Below are positions 1 to 7,671 of a DNA stretch of 64,000 nt, piece after piece. The notes under the pieces are model-generated. The model saw only the letters and a program-made list of their open reading frames with translations, had not been told where the DNA came from and made no database searches. The DNA is taken from positions 46,387-110,386 of the forward strand of contig NZ_LMNL01000039.1 of the NCBI RefSeq assembly GCF_001422985.1, in the 5' to 3' direction. The stretch's first letter is position 1; each line of letters starts with the position of its first letter. The stretch comes from Methylobacterium sp. Leaf117. Its GTDB lineage: Bacteria > Pseudomonadota > Alphaproteobacteria > Rhizobiales > Beijerinckiaceae. Both the position numbers and the translations under genes were made by a program.

Positions 1-95
1 TCGAGGAGGTCCTTCGCCTTGAGGCCGTAGGGGCACGTGTGCTGCGGCATCATCATCCGGTACAGGACGGCCTTGCGGGACGCGGTGGCTTGCAT
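1..95 (-). CDS. Glutaredoxin-domain protein, N-terminal fragment (runs off the window)
   Basis: Only the first 31 codons are present, read leftward from ATG at 95-93. The visible protein has a beta strand (KAVLYRMMMP) followed by HTCPYGLKAKDLL, which is the start of a thioredoxin-fold glutaredoxin with CPYG in the active-site position. Glutaredoxins of this type occur beside copper and mercury resistance genes, sometimes fused to a MauE/DoxX membrane domain; whether that is so here cannot be seen. It is divergent from cueR and shares the intergenic CueR palindrome, so it is probably copper-induced. Family assignment rests on few residues. Confidence 0.6.
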   Translation of the reverse strand, partial: MQATASRKAVLYRMMMPQHTCPYGLKAKDLL

Positions 96-191
96 CGGAA
101 ACTCCGTGGGTTGTCGGCCGGGATGCCGTCCGTTCGTCACCCTGAAAGCGACGGACCAGCTGCGGCCGATTGGGCTTGCGGGCCTTCCTGC

Positions 192-212
192 ACCTTCCCA
201 TTATGGGAAGGT
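192..212. promoter_or_regulatory. CueR-type operator, perfect inverted repeat
   Basis: ACCTTCCCA-TTA-TGGGAAGGT is a perfect 9-bp inverted repeat with a 3-bp centre. It matches the known CueR box style (ACCTTCC-N7-GGAAGGT). It lies between the divergent glutaredoxin and cueR genes, 19 bp upstream of the cueR start, and could control both. Confidence 0.8.
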
Positions 213-231
213 CAACGGAGGGGCTCTCACG

Positions 232-672
232 ATGAACATAGGCGAGGCGAGCCGGGCCTCCGGGGTCTCGGCCAAGATGATCCGGCACTACGAGAGCATC
301 GGGCTCGTGCCCCGTGCCGACCGCCAGGACAGCGGCTACCGCGATTATGGTCCGGAGGACGTCCACCGGCTCGGCTTCGTCCGGCGGGCCCGGGATCTCG
401 GCTTCTCCCTGGACCGCATCCGGGTGCTGCTCGGGCTGTGGGGCGACCCCAGCCGCACCAGCTCAGAGGTGAAGGCCCTGGCCTTGACCCACATCAAGGA
501 ACTCGAAGGAAAGGCCCGCCACCTGCAGGAGATGGCGGATGTCCTGCGTGGCCTCAGCCTCGCTTGCGACGGCGACGAACGCCCGGATTGCCCCATCATC
601 GCGGGCCTGGAAGGCGGCCCCCGCCTGTCCTCCAGGCATTCCCGCGATTGGCCTACCTCGCATTCTTCCTGA
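232..672 (+). CDS. cueR: CueR, MerR-family copper(I)-responsive regulator
   Basis: A 146-aa MerR-family activator. Residues 1-70 form the winged-helix DNA-binding domain (MNIGEASRASGVSAKMIRHYE), followed by a long dimerisation helix and the metal loop. C112 and C120 are spaced C-x7-C and residue 77 is Ser, as in Cu(I)/Ag(I)/Au(I) CueR. MerR-type mercury sensors have Cys there. The ATG at 232 was chosen because the MerR domain starts exactly there; an upstream extension to 37 would run through the operator. It probably controls itself, the divergent glutaredoxin and the two CopZ genes of this window, all of which have matching palindromes upstream. Confidence 0.9.
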   Translation: MNIGEASRASGVSAKMIRHYESIGLVPRADRQDSGYRDYGPEDVHRLGFVRRARDLGFSLDRIRVLLGLWGDPSRTSSEVKALALTHIKELEGKARHLQEMADVLRGLSLACDGDERPDCPIIAGLEGGPRLSSRHSRDWPTSHSS

Positions 673-837
673 GCCATGCCTCCCTCTCGCCGACCTTCTC
701 CCGGTCGTCGATGATCGTCCCAGCCATCGCCCCGGTGGCCGGGTCCTTGGCATACTTCATCACGCCCATCTCCTCGTTGGGCATGGAGCCGCTCGGTAAA
801 ACTCGCAGCCGGTGGTCGGGTCGTAGGGCGCCCTCAT
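653..837 (-). pseudogene. Small basic protein, possibly frameshifted
   Basis: Two overlapping reading frames on the minus strand look like halves of one ~60-aa protein. The upstream frame from ATG 837 reads MRAPYDPTTGCEFYRAAP and then loses coherence. A second frame from ATG 784 continues with MPNEEMGVMKYAKDPATG and ends KNAR at 653. Both halves carry a similar [YK][DK]P.TG motif. A one- or two-base shift near 784 would join them. It could instead be a stand-alone 43-aa ORF. The last 20 bp overlap the end of cueR. Function unknown. Confidence 0.3.
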
Positions 838-885
838 CTGCACCGCGCCCTGTCAATCGGAACGCAGGTTTCCGCTGCCTGTCGA

Positions 886-1101
886 TCAGGCCGCGAGGGG
901 CAAGGTATCGGCCCCGTAGCCAGTGGCCCGGACGGCATCGACGAAGCGTCCAGCCGGGGTGCCAGCCGCGCTCGTTATCGCGACCGTGCCGGTGGCGAGA
1001 TCGACCGCGACGGTTGCGCCGGCATCCACGGCGTGGATCGCGCGGGTGACCGACTTGGCGCAACCGCCGCAGTTCATCCCGATGACCTTGATCTCGAACA
1101 T
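886..1101 (-). CDS. copZ: CopZ-type HMA copper chaperone
   Basis: A 71-aa single heavy-metal-associated domain. The Cu(I)-binding motif GMNCGGC has its cysteines at 11 and 14. Proteins of this type carry Cu(I) in the cytosol to a P-type ATPase or to CueR. The start at 1101 (MFEIKVIG) begins the first beta strand; the longer version from 1128 would add unstructured residues. A CueR-type palindrome lies about 40 bp upstream at 1141-1157, so copper induction by the nearby CueR is likely. No CopA ATPase is visible in the window. Confidence 0.88.
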   Translation of the reverse strand: MFEIKVIGMNCGGCAKSVTRAIHAVDAGATVAVDLATGTVAITSAAGTPAGRFVDAVRATGYGADTLPLAA

Positions 1102-1140
1102 GACGACTCTCCGATGGGGTGACGTCATGCCGAGATGGTG

Positions 1141-1157
1141 CTTCCCATGGTGGGAAG
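1141..1157. promoter_or_regulatory. CueR-type operator upstream of copZ
   Basis: CTTCCCA-TGG-TGGGAAG, followed by GTCAACGG, is a 7-bp perfect inverted repeat. It shares the core and the right-hand flank (GGAAGGTCAACGG) with the site at 192-212 and lies just upstream of copZ. Confidence 0.72.
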
Positions 1158-1177
1158 GTCAACGGCCTCATGGATGG

Positions 1178-2479
1178 TTACGGACGCACCTCGTCCCTGA
1201 CCTCGACCGTTAGGTGCGAGAGGGTGCCGACACCGCCCAGCAGGTGCCGGTAGTAGTCGGGTCCCCGGCCTTTGGCGGTCACCACGGAGACGATGGCGCC
1301 GAGATGACCGGGTCCGAGGCGCCAGAGATGCAGGTCCGCGATCCTGTCGCCCTGCGCCTGGATGATGTCCCTGACCCTGCCCGCGAGGCTCGGATCGGGC
1401 TGCATGTCGAGAAGCACCCCACCGGTGTCCCGCACCAGAGTGTAGGCCCAGCTCGCGATGACGATTGACCCGACGATGGCGGCCAAGGGGTCCATCCAGG
1501 TCCAACCGAGGAAGCGGGCGAGCAAAAGTCCGGCGATCACCAGCACCGAGACCGCCGCGTCGGCCACCACGTGGACCACGGCCGCGCGCATGTTGTTGTC
1601 CCGGTGCATGGCGCCGTGATGCCCGTGCGCGTGTTCCTCGAAGGTCACCGACCAGATGCTGTCCGATCCGGAAAGGCGGAGGATTGCCTCGAAGGCGTGC
1701 GGCTCAGGGATCGTCTCGACGCTCTCGATGACATCGCCCCTGCGGACCGTCGCGAACGTCTGGCGCGACCCGTCCGGGCGTACCGTCTCGATGGTCATGC
1801 CTTCGCCCGAGGCGAGGGACTCCACACCGGTGGCGGTCAGGCGGAAACGGGGAGGCACGCCGTCCTCGTGGATCTCCATGCCGAACCTCCCAGCCGACGT
1901 AACGATGGTCTGCGTCGCGTCGGCATGGTCGTGGTGATCATGTCCGTGATCGTGATGATGTCCGTGGTCGTGGTCGCTTCCCAGCAGCCAGACGCTGGCG
2001 AGGTTCACGCCCAGGCCGAGGACCGCGATGGCGATGGTCTCGTTGTAATCGATGGCCACCGGCTCGATGAGTCGGAGCACGGCCTCGTAGGCGATCAGCA
2101 GGGCGATCATCGCGAGCACGATGGCACTGGTGAAGCCGGCGAGGTCGCCGAGCTTGCCCGTGCCGAAGGTAAAGCGGTCATCGTCGGCATGCCGGCGGGC
2201 ATAGCGATAGGCCAGGGCGGCGAGCAGTAGGGCGCCGGCATGCGTCGACATATGCAGGCCGTCCGCGACCAGGGCGATGGAGCCGAACACCAGGCCGCCG
2301 AAGATCTCGGCGGCCATCATGACCCCGCACAGCGCGATGACGGCCCAGGTCCGGCGCTCGTTGCGGTCGTGACCCTCGCCGAGGAAGACGTGGGAATGGC
2401 CGTGGGCCACGCCGGCACCGTCATCGACTGAGGGAGCACGACCCGGGCTCGCGTACGTCATGTCCATGCGACATCTCAC
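1178..2479 (-). CDS. dmeF: DmeF-type cation diffusion facilitator (Ni/Co efflux)
   Basis: A 433-aa CDF-family inner-membrane metal/proton antiporter with six predicted transmembrane helices. A histidine-rich N-terminus (GHSHVFLGEGH), a very His-rich loop (HDHGHHHDHGHD) and a third His cluster (EEHAHGHHGAMH) suit a Co2+/Ni2+ exporter. The helix signature VADGLHMSTHAG and the later VHVVADAA correspond to the metal-site helices, and HMSTH is typical of DmeF rather than ZitB/CzcD. It overlaps dmeR by GTGA; GTG at 2479 or ATG at 2467 are both possible starts. Ni/Co specificity is inferred from the paired regulator. Confidence 0.85.
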   Translation of the reverse strand: MRCRMDMTYASPGRAPSVDDGAGVAHGHSHVFLGEGHDRNERRTWAVIALCGVMMAAEIFGGLVFGSIALVADGLHMSTHAGALLLAALAYRYARRHADDDRFTFGTGKLGDLAGFTSAIVLAMIALLIAYEAVLRLIEPVAIDYNETIAIAVLGLGVNLASVWLLGSDHDHGHHHDHGHDHHDHADATQTIVTSAGRFGMEIHEDGVPPRFRLTATGVESLASGEGMTIETVRPDGSRQTFATVRRGDVIESVETIPEPHAFEAILRLSGSDSIWSVTFEEHAHGHHGAMHRDNNMRAAVVHVVADAAVSVLVIAGLLLARFLGWTWMDPLAAIVGSIVIASWAYTLVRDTGGVLLDMQPDPSLAGRVRDIIQAQGDRIADLHLWRLGPGHLGAIVSVVTAKGRGPDYYRHLLGGVGTLSHLTVEVRDEVRP

Positions 2480-2754
2480 TTCAGGTAGGTGCGGATGACC
2501 TCGATCAACTCGGACGCGCCCTTGGCGCGGTCCGGATCGGGTTCGTTAGCGGGATCGACGACGTGATGGCGGATGTGCTCCTCCATCAGTTCGGAGGTCA
2601 GGCCATTGATGGCCCCGCGCATCGAGGCGACCAGCATCAGGACGTCGGAGCAGCCGATCTCCGCCTCAAGCGCGCGCTCGACCGCCTCCGCCTGTCCCTT
2701 GATCCGGCGCACGCGCGCCAGGAGCTTGGACTTGTCCTTGACGGTGTGGGCCAT
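2476..2754 (-). CDS. dmeR: DmeR/RcnR-like CsoR-family repressor
   Basis: A 92-aa all-helical CsoR/RcnR repressor. The four Ni/Co ligands of RcnR are all present at equivalent positions: H3, C35, H60 and H64. DmeR proteins of rhizobia and Agrobacterium repress dmeRF until Ni2+ or Co2+ binds. The gene precedes and overlaps dmeF, forming the usual two-gene operon. A G-tract palindrome with A/T flanks at 2784-2800, just upstream of the start, is a plausible operator. Formaldehyde-responsive FrmR relatives share the fold but lack this ligand set. Confidence 0.87.
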   Translation of the reverse strand: MAHTVKDKSKLLARVRRIKGQAEAVERALEAEIGCSDVLMLVASMRGAINGLTSELMEEHIRHHVVDPANEPDPDRAKGASELIEVIRTYLK

Positions 2755-2783
2755 GAGATCAGCATCCTCGCTCGCTTGGTAAC

Positions 2784-2800
2784 ATAGGGAGGTACCCTAT
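2784..2800. promoter_or_regulatory. Candidate DmeR operator
   Basis: ATAGGG-AGGTA-CCCTAT is a 6-bp inverted repeat with a 5-bp centre and ATATATG at its right edge. RcnR-class repressors bind a G/C tract flanked by A/T-rich inverted repeats, which fits. It lies 30 bp upstream of dmeR and also 34 bp upstream of the divergent DUF1289 gene, so it could affect both. Confidence 0.55.
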
Positions 2801-2833
2801 ATATGTCGAGTGAACGGTGGACGTTTGGCTTTG

Positions 2834-3043
2834 ATGAGGGACGCTCGCGTGAAGAAGGACGATCCGTGCACGGGTGTCTGTCGCTTCGATGGCAGGACCG
2901 GGTGGTGCCTAGGATGCGGCCGCACCGTCCCCGAGATCCGTGCATGGCGGAAGTCGACCCCCTTCAGGCGAACGGCGCTCGCCCGCGAACTGCCCAGACG
3001 CGTTTTGCAGGTCCGCGAAGCCACACCGGAGAACACGAAATGA
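2834..3043 (+). CDS. DUF1289 small cysteine-rich protein
   Basis: A 69-aa protein with the DUF1289 pattern DPCTGVC-x2-DGRTGWCLGCGRT: four cysteines that could bind a metal or Fe-S cluster. The family is widespread in proteobacteria; its function is not established. ATG at 2834 places KKDDPC close to the N-terminus as usual; GTG at 2810 would add eight residues. The stop overlaps the start of the next gene (ATGA), so the two are probably co-transcribed. Confidence 0.75.
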   Translation: MRDARVKKDDPCTGVCRFDGRTGWCLGCGRTVPEIRAWRKSTPFRRTALARELPRRVLQVREATPENTK

Positions 3044-3474
3044 GATCATTGCTCGGATCCTGGCAGCTGTGGGCGCTGCTCTCGGCCGCCTTCGCGGCGC
3101 TGACCGCGATCTTCGCCAAGGTCGGGATCGAGAACGTCAATTCCGATTTCGCCACCTTCATCCGCACGGTCGTCATCCTCTGCGCGCTTGGCGCCATCCT
3201 GGTGGGGACCGGCCAGTGGCAGCCGGTCGGATCGGTGTCGGCAAGGACCTACGTGTTCCTCGTCCTGTCGGGCCTCGCCACCGGAGGCTCGTGGATCTGC
3301 TACTTCCGCGCCCTCAAGCTCGGCGAGGCCAGCCGCGTGGCCCCCATCGACAAGCTCAGCGTCGTACTGGTGGCCATCTTCGGCGTGACCTTCCTAGGCG
3401 AACGGCTATCCGCGCCGAACTGGGTCGGCGTCGCGCTCATCGCCGCCGGGGCGGTGCTCGTGGCCTATCGTTGA
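3040..3474 (+). CDS. EamA-family transporter, single-domain
   Basis: A 144-aa inner-membrane protein with about five hydrophobic helices and one EamA (DMT superfamily) repeat. The conserved end (LGERLSAPNWVGVALIAAGAVLVAY) is the EamA signature. Full-length EamA exporters have two such repeats, so this is a half-size member expected to dimerise. It is translationally coupled to the DUF1289 gene. Substrate unknown; the setting among metal genes is only suggestive. Confidence 0.8.
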   Translation: MRSLLGSWQLWALLSAAFAALTAIFAKVGIENVNSDFATFIRTVVILCALGAILVGTGQWQPVGSVSARTYVFLVLSGLATGGSWICYFRALKLGEASRVAPIDKLSVVLVAIFGVTFLGERLSAPNWVGVALIAAGAVLVAYR

Positions 3475-3544
3475 TGAAGTCCGGTGGAGAAGACGCATCG
3501 TCGTGCCGTTCACGACGAAGGCGCGAAGCCGGACGGGCCGACCG

Positions 3545-4204
3545 ATGCGCGTGCTGTTGATCGAAGATGACCGGATGATCGGCGAAGGGCTTTCGCACGG
3601 CCTTTCGGCCGAGGGCTATTCCGTCGATTGGGTTCGCGACGGCGTCGAAGCCGAGACCGCGCTGCGCAACGGCGGCCATGCGCTCGTCCTGCTCGACCTC
3701 GGCCTGCCGGGTGGTGACGGCCTCCACGTCCTCCGATCCGCCCGGGCGGCGGGCATCGACACGGCGGTTCTCATCGTAACGGCCCGGGACGGCCTCGACA
3801 GCCGCATCGCCGGCCTCGACCTCGGGGCGGACGACTACCTGGTGAAGCCATTCGAGACGCGCGAGTTGCTGGCGCGGATGCGGGCCATCCTCAGACGCCG
3901 GGCGGGACGGGCGAGCTCCCGGCTCGTGGCCGCCGACACCGAACTCGATACCGAGACCCACGCCCTCTCCCACGCCGGAACCGTCGCCGTGCTGTCCGCC
4001 CGTGAGTACGCCCTCATGCATGCCCTCATGGAGCGGCCGGGCCGCATCCTGTCGCGGGCCCAGATCGAGGAACGCATCTACGGATGGGGCGAGGAGGTCG
4101 AGAGCAACGCCGTCGACGCCATCATCCTCACGATCCGCCGCAAGGTCGGCAAGGGCACGATCCTCAACGTCCGCGGCGCCGGCTGGATGGTGCCGAAGCC
4201 ATGA
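3545..4204 (+). CDS. OmpR/PhoB-family response regulator
   Basis: A 219-aa response regulator. The receiver domain (1-115) has the acidic pair E7-D8-D9, phosphoacceptor D51 (LVLLDLGLPGGDG) and VKPFE with the conserved lysine. The C-terminal winged helix (about 125-219) reads LSAREYALMHALMERPGRILSR, close to QseB/TctD/PmrA regulators. ATG at 3545 starts the first beta strand; 3503 would add 14 non-conserved residues. It overlaps the histidine kinase by ATGA, and the COG4705/PAP2 genes directly downstream are the likely targets. Confidence 0.88.
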   Translation: MRVLLIEDDRMIGEGLSHGLSAEGYSVDWVRDGVEAETALRNGGHALVLLDLGLPGGDGLHVLRSARAAGIDTAVLIVTARDGLDSRIAGLDLGADDYLVKPFETRELLARMRAILRRRAGRASSRLVAADTELDTETHALSHAGTVAVLSAREYALMHALMERPGRILSRAQIEERIYGWGEEVESNAVDAIILTIRRKVGKGTILNVRGAGWMVPKP

Positions 4205-5484
4205 GGGTCGTTTCCCTGCGCCGGACCGCGCTCGGGTGGATGACCGCCCTCCTCGCCGGTATCGGCCTTGCCGCCATGCTCGCGGCCTACGTCCTGGCGC
4301 GCGGGGAAGCGTCCGATTTCCTCGACGGTCAGCTGCGGCAGGTCGCCCTCAACGCCGGCCCCGGTCTCCCGGACGCGGATGCCCCGCCGGCCGCCGACCA
4401 GGATCCGGAGGACCAGCTCGCCGTATCGATCTGGAAGGACGGACGGCTTCTGCGCAGCGACCGCGGCGTCGACGCACTGCGTCCTGAACGCACCGGTTAC
4501 GCGGACGTCGTCATGGGCGGGGAAGCCTGGCGCACCTACGCGACGGCCAACGGCACCACGATGGTCCGGGTCGCGCAACGCGAGGTGGTGAGGACCGAGT
4601 TCGCGCGGAACGCGGCGCTGGGGGCCTTGGCCCCCTTGCTGCTCCTGATCCCGCTATCGTGGATCGTGGTCGGGTGGGCGATGGACCGGGTCCTTCGGCG
4701 GCTGGACGACCTGGTGCGAGACCTCGCGGGGCGGGGCGCGACGGCGAACGGCCCGCTTTCCCCGCGCGGCGTGCCGGCGGAGGTCGCGCCGCTGGTCGAG
4801 GCCATGAACGGCCTGATCCTGCGCCTGCAGGCCGCGCTCGACGCCCAGAAACGGTTCGTCGCCGACGCGGCGCATGAACTCCGGACGCCGCTGGCCGCGA
4901 TGCAGATCCAGGTCGGCGCCCTCGACGGGGGGCGGGACGACCGACGCATGGCGCTCGCGGGGGGCATCGCTCGGGCGAGCCGATTGGTGGATCAGCTGCT
5001 CCGCCTCGCCCGCCTCGACGACGACAACGCGGGAAGTCGCGAGACCGTCGACCTCGGACAGGTTCTGCTCGACTGCGTCGCCGACCATGTCGTGCTCGCG
5101 CATGGCAAGGATATCGACATCGGCGTGGACATCGAGACGCCTGTGCGGATTCCCGCCGTTCGCGACGAGCTCACGACCCTTTTTTCCAGCCTGATCGACA
5201 ACGCCCTGCGCTACACCCCGGCAGGCGGGCAGGTCGACGTCACGCTCCGGCTTCGGGACGGGAAGGCCGTCGTGGCGGTGCGCGATACCGGCTGCGGCCT
5301 GCCGCCGGGCAGCGCATCGCGTCTCTTCGACCGCTTCTTCAGGGCCGCGCCGCCGGGGATCGAGGGAACCGGCCTCGGCTTGGCCATCGCCCGCCGCGCC
5401 GCGGAGCGACACGGCTTGAGCCTAACGGTCGAGAACCGCCGCGACAGGCAAGGGGCTATAGCGGAGGTCCGTCCACAGTCCTGA
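4201..5484 (+). CDS. Sensor histidine kinase, QseC/PmrB-like
   Basis: A 427-aa membrane sensor kinase. TM1 is at about 12-33, a periplasmic sensor region at about 34-135, TM2 at about 138-160, then HAMP, a HisKA box with H225 (DAAHELRTPL), and an ATPase domain with N-box (SLIDNALRYTP), DTGCGLP and GTGLGLAI. The sensor region is short and has no recognisable ligand motif. It partners the overlapping response regulator. Cationic peptides or metals are possible signals by analogy with QseC/PmrB, but nothing in the sequence decides. Confidence 0.88.
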   Translation: MRVVSLRRTALGWMTALLAGIGLAAMLAAYVLARGEASDFLDGQLRQVALNAGPGLPDADAPPAADQDPEDQLAVSIWKDGRLLRSDRGVDALRPERTGYADVVMGGEAWRTYATANGTTMVRVAQREVVRTEFARNAALGALAPLLLLIPLSWIVVGWAMDRVLRRLDDLVRDLAGRGATANGPLSPRGVPAEVAPLVEAMNGLILRLQAALDAQKRFVADAAHELRTPLAAMQIQVGALDGGRDDRRMALAGGIARASRLVDQLLRLARLDDDNAGSRETVDLGQVLLDCVADHVVLAHGKDIDIGVDIETPVRIPAVRDELTTLFSSLIDNALRYTPAGGQVDVTLRLRDGKAVVAVRDTGCGLPPGSASRLFDRFFRAAPPGIEGTGLGLAIARRAAERHGLSLTVENRRDRQGAIAEVRPQS

Positions 5485-5577
5485 AAACCTCCCTGCGCTT
5501 TCCCGGGCCTGCGCTCATTCTGTCCTCATTCTAGCCGGCTATCACCCGCCGCGGACGATGACGGACGGGAGACGGGA

Positions 5578-6351
5578 ATGAGCGGGACAGAGGCCCGGGT
5601 CCTGAACAAGGTCCCGGAGGTCACCGCGGCCTTCTGGGTCATCAAGATCCTCTCGACGACGGTCGGCGAGACCGGAGCGGACTATCTCGCCGTCAACGTG
5701 GGCCTCGGCGCGGCGACCACGACCGCGATCACGGCCGCCCTCCTCGCCGGGGCCCTCGTCCTGCAGATGCGTCAGCGACGCTACGTGCCGTGGATCTATT
5801 GGTCGACCGTGGTGCTCGTCAGCGTGGTCGGCACGCAGGTCACCGACATCCTGACCGACAAGCTCGGCGTCAGCCTTTTCGTGAGCACGGGCGTGTTCGC
5901 GTGCGCCCTGGCCGCGGTGTTCGCCGTCTGGTTCGCGACCGAGGGGACCCTCTCGATCCATGCCATCGTGACCCGCAGGCGCGAGGCGTTCTACTGGCTC
6001 GCCATCCTCCTGACCTTCGCACTCGGCACGGCGGCGGGCGACCTCGCCACGGAGGCGCTTGGGCTCGGCTTCAATCTCGGCGTCGTCATCTTCGGCACGG
6101 GCCTGGCCGCCCTTGCGCTCGCCCGGAGCCTCGGCGCGAACCCGGTGCTGGCCTTCTGGCTCGCCTACATCGTCACGCGGCCTCTCGGCGCGTCCCTCGG
6201 CGATCTCCTCTCGCAGGCCCGGGAATACGGCGGGCTCGGGTTCGGCACGGCCCATACCAGCCTCGTCTTCCTCGCGGTCATCGTCGCCCTGGTGGGGGCT
6301 TTGAGCCTGGTCCCGCCATCGCGAGAGCCCGGGGGACTGCTTGGGGGCTGA
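5578..6351 (+). CDS. COG4705 multi-spanning membrane protein (first of three)
   Basis: A 257-aa integral membrane protein with about 7-8 hydrophobic helices. It shares the family pattern of its two downstream paralogues: KVPEVTAAFWVIKIL-TT-GE near the N-terminus, an EAFYW-LGTAxGD stretch in the middle, and TRPLGAxLGD near the C-terminus. COG4705 is described only as a membrane-anchored protein family; no activity is established. RBS GGGAGACGGGA precedes the ATG. The gene begins 93 bp after the two-component system and is probably its target. It is the most divergent of the three copies. Confidence 0.8.
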   Translation: MSGTEARVLNKVPEVTAAFWVIKILSTTVGETGADYLAVNVGLGAATTTAITAALLAGALVLQMRQRRYVPWIYWSTVVLVSVVGTQVTDILTDKLGVSLFVSTGVFACALAAVFAVWFATEGTLSIHAIVTRRREAFYWLAILLTFALGTAAGDLATEALGLGFNLGVVIFGTGLAALALARSLGANPVLAFWLAYIVTRPLGASLGDLLSQAREYGGLGFGTAHTSLVFLAVIVALVGALSLVPPSREPGGLLGG

Positions 6352-6424
6352 GCTTTGCCCGCGAGATGTCCGAACGCCCTCCATTTTCCCACTGCCTAAC
6401 GCCGCATGAGCCGGAGGGAAGACC

Positions 6425-6829
6425 ATGAGAACCATCATCCTTGCCACGGTTGTCGCCGTGATCATCGGGGGCACCGCCGCACCCCTCGTGCTGCTGGCGG
6501 TGCAGGACGCCTCCGGCGCGACAGCGGCTACGGCTGCCACGTCGAAGCTCGGCGACCTCTCGAAATTCCGGGCCATCGTCGTCGAGGTGAAGGCCCTCGC
6601 CGACCGGGGCGACCTTTCGGCCGCGAAAGCGCGGATCAAGGACCTGGAGCTGTCCTGGGACGGGGCCGAGGCGGGTCTCAAGCCGCGTGCGGCCGCCGAC
6701 TGGCACATCGTGGACAAGGCCATCGATGGCGCACTCGACGCGCTGCGGGCTTCGCCCCCCGACCCGGCCGCCTGCCGTCGCGCCATCGACGATCTGCTCG
6801 CGGTCATCGACCGGATGCAGGCCGCCTGA
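6425..6829 (+). CDS. Exported or membrane-anchored small helical protein
   Basis: A 134-aa protein with an N-terminal hydrophobic segment (ILATVVAVIIGGTAAPLVLLAV), an Ala/Thr-rich linker, and a ~90-aa helical domain containing WDGAEAGLKPR and DWHIVDKAIDGALDALR. It probably sits in the periplasm. The domain resembles small proteins found beside COG4705 genes, but I cannot name a family with confidence. It sits between the first and second COG4705 copies, in the same direction, and has a strong RBS (GGAGGGAAGACC). Confidence 0.65.
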   Translation: MRTIILATVVAVIIGGTAAPLVLLAVQDASGATAATAATSKLGDLSKFRAIVVEVKALADRGDLSAAKARIKDLELSWDGAEAGLKPRAAADWHIVDKAIDGALDALRASPPDPAACRRAIDDLLAVIDRMQAA

Positions 6830-6859
6830 ACCGACCCCGGCCTCACATAAGGCATCCTC

Positions 6860-7642
6860 ATGCAACGACCCGAGCGAACCATTCCCACGGAACCCGGCAA
6901 GGTGCCGGAAGCCACCGCCGGGTTCTGGGCGATCAAGATCGTGGCCACCACGCTGGGCGAGGTCGGCGGCAACGCCGTCGCCCTGACGCTCGGCCTGGGC
7001 TATCTCACGGGTACGGCGATCTTCGGGACCGTATTGGCCGTGCTGCTCGCGGCACAGATCCGGGCAACCCGCTTCCATCCCATCCTGTACTGGGCCGTGA
7101 TCACCGCGACGACGCTCGCCGGTACGACGCTGGCGGACTTCTGCGACCGATCCCTCGGCATCGGCTACCTCGGCGGATCGCTGATCCTCCTCGCCTCGGT
7201 CGTCGCGACCCTCCTCCTCTGGAAGCACACCCTGGGCACCGTCGCCGTGGAATCGGTGCGGACCCCACAGGCCGAAGGGTTCTACTGGGCCACGATCATG
7301 TTCTCGCAGACGCTCGGCACCGCGCTGGGTGACTGGATGGCAGACGGCACCGGCCTTGGGTACAACGGCAGCGCGCTCCTCATCGTCCTCGCGCTCGCCG
7401 TCGTAACGGCCCTGCATGTCCGGACGCGCGTATCCCGGCCGCTGCTTTTCTGGACCGCCTTCATCCTCACCCGGCCGCTCGGCGCCACCCTCGCCAACTC
7501 GCTCGATAAGCCCGCGGCGTCGGGCGGCCTGGGCATCGACGACATCACGATCTCCGCGGTGCTGGCGCTCCTCATGGTGCTGCTCGTGCTCCTCATCCCG
7601 CAGCGTGCCGGTCGTCACGCGGTCGGCGTCGATGCCGCCTGA
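6860..7642 (+). CDS. COG4705 multi-spanning membrane protein (second copy)
   Basis: A 260-aa membrane protein with the family layout: KVPEATAGFWAIKIVATTLGEVGG, EGFYWATIMFSQTLGTALGDW, and LTRPLGATLANSLDKP. Regularly spaced Gly-Glu, Gly-Asp and Arg-Pro residues inside hydrophobic helices suggest a channel or transporter with internal pseudo-repeats. It is much closer to the third copy than to the first, consistent with a recent tandem duplication. Function unknown. Confidence 0.8.
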   Translation: MQRPERTIPTEPGKVPEATAGFWAIKIVATTLGEVGGNAVALTLGLGYLTGTAIFGTVLAVLLAAQIRATRFHPILYWAVITATTLAGTTLADFCDRSLGIGYLGGSLILLASVVATLLLWKHTLGTVAVESVRTPQAEGFYWATIMFSQTLGTALGDWMADGTGLGYNGSALLIVLALAVVTALHVRTRVSRPLLFWTAFILTRPLGATLANSLDKPAASGGLGIDDITISAVLALLMVLLVLLIPQRAGRHAVGVDAA

Positions 7643-7671
7643 GGTTCACCTCCAGCCGAAGGATCCATCAA

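Noticed and set aside
5542..6972. Long minus-strand open frame opposite the COG4705 genes
   Set aside because: Composition is low-complexity and it is the antisense shadow of the plus-strand membrane proteins, which show clear family motifs.
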